Shown here in pieces: positions 1 to 4,184 of a stretch of DNA of 7,087 nt. A model generated the notes under the pieces. The model saw nothing but the letters and a program-made list of their open reading frames with translations, was not told the origin of the DNA and made no database searches. Every line of letters starts with the position of its first letter. The first letter of the stretch is position 1. The stretch is from an uncultured Sphingomonadales bacterium. Its GTDB lineage: Bacteria; Pseudomonadota; Alphaproteobacteria; Sphingomonadales; Sphingomonadaceae. Location: the NCBI GenBank assembly GCA_903893935.1, contig CAITOD010000017.1, forward strand, positions 1 through 7,087. Reading direction: 5' to 3'. The translations under genes and the position numbers were made by a program.

Positions 1-962
1 AGTTCCACCAGCGGAAACTGGATCGCCTGGTTGCGCGCCAGTTCCTGGCCAAACGGTTTGCGTTCGCGCGCATAGCGCACCGATTCGGCAATGCAGTAGC
101 TGGCCGCGCCCAGCGACGATGCCGCCTGGCGGATGCGGTTTTGATGCACAAAGCTTTGCGCAATGGCCAGGCCCCCACCAAGCGGGCCCAGGATCGCGCT
201 GTCGGGCACCCACACACCGGTGAATGACACGCGCGGGTGATCGGTCGGCATGTTAAACGTCCACAGATATTCCTCGATCACCAGACCGGGCGTGGGGCTG
301 GGCACCAGAAAGCAGGTGATGCCGTGCGCATCGCCATCGGCCCCGCTGGTGCGCGCAAACGTCGCGCAATGCGTGGCGGTGTGCATGCCGGTGGTCCACA
401 TCTTCTCGCCATCGATGCGCCAGCCGGCCACGCCATCGCGGGTTTCCGGCACCGCGCGCGTTTCCATATGCGTGGCATCCGAACCATGGCCAGGCTCGGT
501 CAGTCCGAACGCGGCGCGGCGCGTGCGTTCGAACCCGCCGAGGATGAATTCGCGCTGTTGCGCTTCGGTGCCGAAATGCTCGAACATCGCGACGAACGGG
601 AAATTGCCGACAATCGAATGTTCGTTCTGCAGGTCGTTGTGCAGCCCGAGGCCTTTGGCGGCAAAGTGCTCGCGGATCACCGCCATCCACAAGTTCGACC
701 CGTCTTTGCCGCCGTATTTTTTCGGTGCCGAAAAGCGCCAGTGGCCGGCGCGGTCGGCGCGGCGGGTGGCTTCGACCAGCAGCGCTTCCCATTCGTGGCG
801 CGGCAGGCCGCCGGCTTCGAAATCGGTGCGCGCCCATTCGCGGCGATGGTCGAAAAAGCGGATGTTGTCGTCGGCCGCTTCGAGCGGCTTGATCTCGGCC
901 GCGATGAAGGCATCGAGTTCGGCCAGGTAAGCGACAAGATCGGCGGGCAAGTCAAAATCCAT
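1..962 (-). CDS. Acyl-CoA dehydrogenase family protein, C-terminus beyond the window
   Basis: FAD-dependent acyl-CoA dehydrogenase; 320 complete codons are present and the frame runs off the left edge. Family members are usually about 390-420 residues, so roughly the last 80-100 are missing, including the C-terminal helical region where the catalytic Glu of many members lies. Visible: an N-terminal helical domain (about 1-145); the FAD/substrate signature GLTEPGHGSDATH at 153-165; the beta-domain segment GWRIDGEKMWTTG at 180-192; and a C-terminal-domain start with RYARERKPFGQELARNQ at 296-312. The ATG at 960-962 overlaps the upstream TGA as TGATG, with GGGAG eight bases upstream, so translation is probably coupled but can also start independently. 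It is the last visible gene of an operon with an APH-type phosphotransferase. By analogy with LvaC and ACAD10/11 it may act on phosphorylated 4-hydroxyacyl-CoA rather than as an ordinary beta-oxidation dehydrogenase; that is inference. Confidence 0.93.
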   Translation of the reverse strand, partial: MDFDLPADLVAYLAELDAFIAAEIKPLEAADDNIRFFDHRREWARTDFEAGGLPRHEWEALLVEATRRADRAGHWRFSAPKKYGGKDGSNLWMAVIREHFAAKGLGLHNDLQNEHSIVGNFPFVAMFEHFGTEAQQREFILGGFERTRRAAFGLTEPGHGSDATHMETRAVPETRDGVAGWRIDGEKMWTTGMHTATHCATFARTSGADGDAHGITCFLVPSPTPGLVIEEYLWTFNMPTDHPRVSFTGVWVPDSAILGPLGGGLAIAQSFVHQNRIRQAASSLGAASYCIAESVRYARERKPFGQELARNQAIQFPLVE

Positions 963-1210
963 CAGGCGGACTCCCATTGGGCGCGGGCAAGCGCCAGCGC
1001 AGGATATTTCGGCATGTCGGCAGCAACCGTGGCGAGCGCGCGGCCGCGCAGATCGGCCAGCAGTCCGGGGGTGGCAAGGCCTGCATCGCCCGCCAGAATG
1101 ACATCGGCGAGCGCCGCATCGGCAGGGTCGGGCCGGGCAGCGAGCTGCCTGCGGACGATACCGAGCGCGTTTTGCGCGACCGCCAGTTCCCAGCGTTCGC
1201 GGCCGGCGAG
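962..1210 (-). pseudogene. DUF6285/LvaB-like domain, in frame after the kinase stop and lacking its own start
   Basis: This 82-codon stretch follows the TAA of the phosphotransferase (1211-1213) in exactly the same frame and ends at a TGA that overlaps the dehydrogenase ATG. It reads as protein: after the stop come LAGRERWELAVAQNALGIV and, near the end, VAADMPKYPALALARAQWE. These resemble the core (VAANALxIVxREL) and tail (DxPxY) of DUF6285 small proteins, which normally sit next to APH-type kinases; LvaB of the levulinate pathway is of this kind and is needed for kinase activity. There is no ATG, GTG or TTG until codon 66, so the stretch cannot easily be expressed alone. The last residues of the kinase reading frame (GEMLTAISEWLASTVKP) look like the N-terminus of the same domain. 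The simplest reading is a kinase-DUF6285 fusion cut by a nonsense codon (CAA to TAA would fit). A sequencing error or stop readthrough would look identical. The family assignment is from memory, not from a search. Confidence 0.6.
971..975 (-). promoter_or_regulatory. Ribosome binding site for the acyl-CoA dehydrogenase gene
   Basis: GGGAG on the minus strand lies eight bases upstream of the ATG at 962, inside the end of the preceding reading frame. It matters because the upstream frame is interrupted by a stop: with its own Shine-Dalgarno sequence the dehydrogenase need not depend on coupled translation. Confidence 0.6.
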
Positions 1211-2332
1211 TTACGGCTTGACTGTCGAGGCCAGCCATTCGGAAATCGCCGTCAGCATCTCGCCCGCATCGGGTTCGCCCTCGCGCGCAGGCGCATCGGG
1301 CAGCGGGGCGGCGACATGGCGCTGGCGCTCGACTTCGGGCGCATCGCTTTCGAGCAGCAGCAGCAGATCGAGCTCCTGCTCGCAGGCGCGGCGCGCCACC
1401 ACCACGCGTTCGAGCGAGCGGTCGGCGCCCGATCGCCACGCGCGGCCCATGTCGAGACAGCCAAGTGCCCACCATACCGTGCGATAGACCAGCCAGAACC
1501 GGAACCGCGCCGGATCGAACCGCTCGCCGCCCGCCGCTTCGTAAGCGCGCGCAAGCGTCGCCACATCGGTCAGCCCGAAGCCTTGCTTGTCGAGCCGTCC
1601 GAACCGCCACACCGTCATGCAGCCATAAGACAAATCTTCGTGCCCGTCGCCCAGATGCGCGAGTTCCCAGTCGAGCACGCCGGTCAGCCGCCCGGCCTCG
1701 ACCATCACATTGCCGATGCGCAGATCGCCGTGGACCACGCGCAGCGGCGCAGGCGCCGGCAGATGCGCGCGCAGCCAGGCAAGGCCCAGCGCGATGATCG
1801 GCCGGTCGCCGCCGGCTGCGATGAATTGCGCCGTGAGCCGCGCCACCCCGTTTGCGGCATCGAGGCGGGGCAGATGATCGGCTCCGCGCGGGTCGAGCGC
1901 GTGAATGCGCGCCATGGCCGTGGCGATTTCGCAGCCTAGCGCCGGGGGCGCGGCGAGCACCGCTTCGGGGTCGGTGGTACCGGGCAGGCATTCCATCACA
2001 AAGCCGAGGCCCAGCGCGTCTTCGGGTTGCAATTCGAACACCACGTTCGGCACGGGCACCCCGCCGGCTGCGGCATGGCGGATGATCCGCGCCTCGCCCG
2101 CCATATCGAGCGCGCGCGTCGCCAGCCACGCTCCCGAAGGCGCGCGGCGCAAGACATAGTGCGCGGGCCCGCAGGCAAACAGCCACGATTCCATATTGGC
2201 CCCGCCCGACAGGCGCCGCAGTCCGGTCAGTTCGCCGCTGCATCCGGCACGTATCATCGCCGCGTGGAGCGCGGCCATCATCTCAGGACCCGCGTGGAGC
2301 GCGGTTGCAAATTCGGCGCTCGCTGCCTCCAT
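1211..2332 (-). CDS. APH-family phosphotransferase (LvaA/ACAD10-11 kinase type)
   Basis: Cytoplasmic kinase-fold enzyme of the aminoglycoside phosphotransferase family, 373 residues from the chosen ATG. Motifs, numbered from that ATG: Gly-rich nucleotide loop LSGGANMES at 41-49; YVLRR at 59-63; the Brenner catalytic loop HGDLRIGN at 201-208 with D203 and N208; and the metal-binding DWE at 221-223. The kinase proper ends near residue 328 (LLLLES). A Pro/Ala/Glu-rich linker follows, then about 25 residues that look like the start of a DUF6285 domain, cut by TAA. The ATG at 2330-2332 was chosen because AGAGGA lies seven bases upstream. A TTG ten codons earlier has no suitable ribosome site and overlaps the predicted -10 box. 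Neighbours (DUF6285-like stretch, acyl-CoA dehydrogenase) suggest the substrate is a hydroxyacyl-CoA rather than an antibiotic, as for LvaA; the exact substrate cannot be read from the sequence. Confidence 0.9.
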   Translation of the reverse strand: MEAASAEFATALHAGPEMMAALHAAMIRAGCSGELTGLRRLSGGANMESWLFACGPAHYVLRRAPSGAWLATRALDMAGEARIIRHAAAGGVPVPNVVFELQPEDALGLGFVMECLPGTTDPEAVLAAPPALGCEIATAMARIHALDPRGADHLPRLDAANGVARLTAQFIAAGGDRPIIALGLAWLRAHLPAPAPLRVVHGDLRIGNVMVEAGRLTGVLDWELAHLGDGHEDLSYGCMTVWRFGRLDKQGFGLTDVATLARAYEAAGGERFDPARFRFWLVYRTVWWALGCLDMGRAWRSGADRSLERVVVARRACEQELDLLLLLESDAPEVERQRHVAAPLPDAPAREGEPDAGEMLTAISEWLASTVKP

Positions 2333-2339
2333 GCCGCCA

Positions 2340-2345
2340 TCCTCT
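2340..2345 (-). promoter_or_regulatory. Ribosome binding site deciding the phosphotransferase start
   Basis: AGAGGA on the minus strand lies seven bases upstream of the ATG at 2332. It is the best Shine-Dalgarno match in the region and favours this ATG over the in-frame TTG at 2362. Confidence 0.7.
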
Positions 2346-2361
2346 TGCGTGTGCGGCGCCA

Positions 2362-2390
2362 ACTATCCTTAAGCGCACGATTAAAGTCCA
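2362..2390 (-). promoter_or_regulatory. Candidate sigma-70 type promoter of the phosphotransferase operon
   Basis: On the minus strand, TGGACT (2385-2390, 4 of 6 to TTGACA) is followed by a 17-base spacer and GATAGT (2362-2367, 4 of 6 to TATAAT). Transcription would begin near 2355, leaving a leader of about 23 bases with the AGAGGA ribosome site. This agrees with the ATG start at 2332 and excludes the upstream TTG. Prediction by eye only. Confidence 0.4.
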
Positions 2391-2446
2391 GCGCCGATTG
2401 CGGGTCAGGGCGCCTTTGGTCCGCGTCCGGATGATCGCAAAAGGCC

Positions 2447-2475
2447 TTCCGGCGCGAATCGCGATAGGTTAGAAT
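2447..2475 (+). promoter_or_regulatory. Candidate promoter of the beta-lactamase-like gene
   Basis: TAGAAT (2470-2475, 5 of 6 to TATAAT) is preceded at 17 bases by a poor -35 match, TTCCGG (2447-2452). Initiation would fall near 2482, so an ATG at 2485 would be almost leaderless while the ATG at 2554 has a normal leader. The rest of the divergent spacer (2391-2446) holds nothing else I can name. Confidence 0.3.
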
Positions 2476-2553
2476 CCGTAACAAATGAACGGGATCAGCC
2501 GCGTCGCCCGATCGCGCGACGACGGCAACGGGTTGCAAAAGTCGGGGCACGCC

Positions 2554-3519
2554 ATGCGTTTAAGGAAAATCGCGCTGATCGTTGGCGCGCTCATTGCGAT
2601 ACCCGCTCCGGGGGCAACGGCGCCTGCGGGCTATACCCGCACCGCGGCCACCGCGCAGGATCAGCGCGACCTGGCGATCCAGCAATCGGTCGAGGCGATC
2701 ATCGCGCGTTCGCGCGGCCGCATTGGCGTCGCCGCAGCTGATCTCGATGGTGGCGGGCAAGTGCTGATCCGCGCCGACATGCCGTTTCCGATGGCAAGCA
2801 CCGCCAAGATCGCGGTCGCCGCGACCTTTCTCGCGGGCGTCGAACAAGGGCGGTTCCGGCTCGACCAGAGCTTTCCGATGATGCTGCCGGTGGTCGAACG
2901 CGGCGAGCGCAGCAGTACCGCGCCGCTGCGCGCCGGGCCGGTGATGCCGGCGCAATCGCTGATGGAACTCAGCATCACGCGCAGCGACAACCATGCCACC
3001 GACGGGCTGATCACCGCGGTCGGCGGGGTGGGCGCGGTCAACGCGTGGCTCGCCAAGACAGGGATTGTCGGCCAGCATCTCGACAGCACGATGGCCACGC
3101 TGGTGCGCGACGACGGCCGGGTCAATCCGGCCACCACGATCGATACCCGCACCTCGAGCACGCCGCGCGCCATGCTTGCCCTGCTCGCCGCGATCGACCG
3201 CGGCAATGCGCTCAGCCCGCAATCGCGCGCAGTGCTGCTTGACACGATGACGCGCACCAGCACGGGCAAGAACCGCATGCGCGCGGGCCTGCCCGATGGC
3301 ACGGTGTTTGCGCACAAGACCGGCACGCTGGCGGGCGTGACCGACGATGTCGGGATCATCCGCCTGCCCGACGGGCGCCATCTGGCGCTGGCGATTTTCG
3401 TGACCGGGCCCGAAGGCCATACCCCGCACGCAACGATGATCGCGCAGATTACCCGCGCGCTTTACGATGGCTATGCCCGGGACCTGCCGCGCGGCGATCT
3501 GCAAGCCAGCAGGCGCTGA
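2554..3519 (+). CDS. Exported class A beta-lactamase-like serine hydrolase
   Basis: Penicillin-recognising serine hydrolase, 321 residues, predicted to be secreted to the periplasm. The N-terminus MRLRKIALIVGALIA is a Sec signal peptide with a plausible cleavage after ATA at residue 23. Active-site motifs: S82-T-A-K85 (SxxK), S144-D-N146 (SDN) and K255-T-G257 (KTG), with spacing close to class A enzymes. The stretch ITAVGGVGAVNAWL also matches class A helical sequence. The omega loop is atypical: it reads RDDGRVN at 185-191, where class A enzymes have RxExxLN. It is about seven residues longer before this point, and the Asp usually paired with Arg164 is Thr. The enzyme may therefore deacylate beta-lactams poorly or have another ester or amide substrate. 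An in-frame ATG exists at 2485, but it would put 23 charged residues before the signal peptide; the ATG at 2554 has a weak GGGG ribosome site. The gene is monocistronic and is followed by an intrinsic terminator. Confidence 0.88.
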   Translation: MRLRKIALIVGALIAIPAPGATAPAGYTRTAATAQDQRDLAIQQSVEAIIARSRGRIGVAAADLDGGGQVLIRADMPFPMASTAKIAVAATFLAGVEQGRFRLDQSFPMMLPVVERGERSSTAPLRAGPVMPAQSLMELSITRSDNHATDGLITAVGGVGAVNAWLAKTGIVGQHLDSTMATLVRDDGRVNPATTIDTRTSSTPRAMLALLAAIDRGNALSPQSRAVLLDTMTRTSTGKNRMRAGLPDGTVFAHKTGTLAGVTDDVGIIRLPDGRHLALAIFVTGPEGHTPHATMIAQITRALYDGYARDLPRGDLQASRR

Positions 3520-3541
3520 CAACCGCTGCCATGGCAACGAC

Positions 3542-3568
3542 AAAAGGGCGCCGATTGGCGCCTTTTTT
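3542..3568 (+). terminator. Intrinsic terminator after the beta-lactamase-like gene
   Basis: A perfect GGCGCC stem (3547-3552 with 3557-3562) encloses a GATT loop. It is flanked by AAAAG on the left and TTTTTT (3563-3568) on the right, which extends the stem through a G-U and four A-U pairs. It begins 23 bases after the TGA and is a textbook Rho-independent terminator; the A/T flanks could let it work in both directions. Confidence 0.92.
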
Positions 3569-3605
3569 CATGTCCGGAGGAAACTGCCGAGCGCGCAGCA
3601 CGGGT

Positions 3606-3650
3606 ATAGAAAGAGGGAGCCTGACCCGTCGACCAGACTCCCTCTTCTAT
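3606..3650. terminator. Long hairpin between convergent genes, probable terminator for the lipoprotein gene
   Basis: The left arm ATAGAAAGAGGGAG (3606-3619) is complementary to the right arm CTCCCTCTTCTAT (3638-3650) apart from one bulged A. The 18-base interior can add a CTG/CAG pairing. The outer arms are A/T-rich in both directions (TTTCTAT on the minus strand, CTTCTATTCT on the plus), as in bidirectional terminators. It lies 48 bases beyond the stop of the minus-strand lipoprotein gene. A smaller GCCC-GCAA-GGGC hairpin (minus-strand reading, 3681-3692) sits between it and that stop. Confidence 0.65.
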
Positions 3651-3697
3651 TCTCCGTCGAGCTGACGGCGCCGAAATCCTGCCCTTGCGGGCGCGGA

Positions 3698-3886
3698 TTA
3701 CATCTTGGCGGCAGTGCTCGAATCGGCGGCAGCAGCCGAGCTGGCGTCTGCAGCAACGTCCGACGCGTCAGCCGAACCGGTGTCGGTGGCTTCAACGGCA
3801 GCTTCGGTGGCAGTCGGTGCCGGAGTCGAGCAGCCCGCGAGAGCGAAAGAAGTGCCGACCACAGCGGCGAGGATGAGCTTGCGCAT
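3698..3886 (-). CDS. Small Ala/Ser/Asp-rich lipoprotein of unknown function
   Basis: 62-residue predicted lipoprotein. A short basic n-region (MRK) and a hydrophobic stretch lead to the lipobox LAGC, with the lipidated Cys at residue 19. Ser follows the Cys, so outer-membrane sorting is expected under the usual rule. The mature 44 residues are low complexity, almost all Ala, Ser, Thr and Asp, with seven acidic residues against one Lys, and contain no recognisable domain; it is probably disordered. AGGGA lies nine bases upstream of the ATG (3896-3900), which supports real translation. The gene is transcribed away from polA and converges on the beta-lactamase-like gene. Small lipoproteins of this composition are common in sphingomonads but I know no function. 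The complementary strand is also open, as an upstream extension of the polA frame, but the lipobox and ribosome site favour this reading. Confidence 0.78.
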   Translation of the reverse strand: MRKLILAAVVGTSFALAGCSTPAPTATEAAVEATDTGSADASDVAADASSAAAADSSTAAKM

Positions 3887-4184
3887 GCGTTACAATCCCT
3901 GGATTGAATGGAACCGCGTCGGGCAAGCAGCCCGCCGCAAAGCCTATTCTGGCGATAGACTTCTCGCCCCAATTAATCGGCAATTCATCGCGTTGCAAGC
4001 GCTCAACGCCTTTTTGCATCCACCCTTGTCATATCGCGCGGGGAGCGAACGGTTTTTTCCGCTTTTTTGGGCTTGCGCCAGGCCGGTTTGCACGCGAGCC
4101 GAAGCGTTTCGGGGCATGGAACGGCGCAAAACGCGGGACAAATCGCCTCTGGCCAATTCTGCCCCAGCGGCTAACAGATCAGGC
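3887..4184. other. Divergent intergenic region between the lipoprotein gene and polA
   Basis: 298 bases, with a clearly AT-richer segment around 3950-4075 compared with the neighbouring genes, as expected for back-to-back promoters. I see no convincing -35/-10 pair on either strand. TTGCAA at 3993-3998 is a possible plus-strand -35, but nothing good stands 17 bases downstream. The polA frame remains open throughout this stretch, yet the translation shows no polymerase-like sequence before the ATG at 4185. No tRNA or small-RNA structure was recognised. Confidence 0.5.
3896..3900 (-). promoter_or_regulatory. Ribosome binding site of the lipoprotein gene
   Basis: AGGGA on the minus strand, nine bases upstream of the ATG at 3886. 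It supports the small reading frame as a real gene rather than a shadow of the overlapping polA frame. Confidence 0.6.

Noticed and set aside
237..1939. Long plus-strand open frames opposite the dehydrogenase and phosphotransferase genes.
   Set aside because: Arg/Ala-rich translations without motifs, lying opposite genes with clear family signatures; they are antisense shadows.
1211..2332. Reading the APH-family gene as an aminoglycoside resistance determinant.
   Set aside because: The operon context with an acyl-CoA dehydrogenase and a DUF6285-like domain fits metabolic kinases of the LvaA/ACAD10-11 type better; the family name alone does not imply drug resistance.
2485..2553. An upstream in-frame ATG as the start of the beta-lactamase-like protein.
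   Set aside because: It would place 23 mostly polar residues before the signal peptide, and it sits about where the predicted promoter would start transcription.
2560..3543. A 327-codon minus-strand open frame opposite the beta-lactamase-like gene.
   Set aside because: Antisense shadow; it also crosses the start of the terminator region, and its translation is Arg/His-rich with no recognisable fold.
3705..4184. A 160-codon upstream extension of the polA reading frame.
   Set aside because: It runs antisense through the lipoprotein gene and the AT-richer intergenic region, shows no polymerase-like sequence, and alignment with Pol I homologues puts the N-terminus at ATG 4185.
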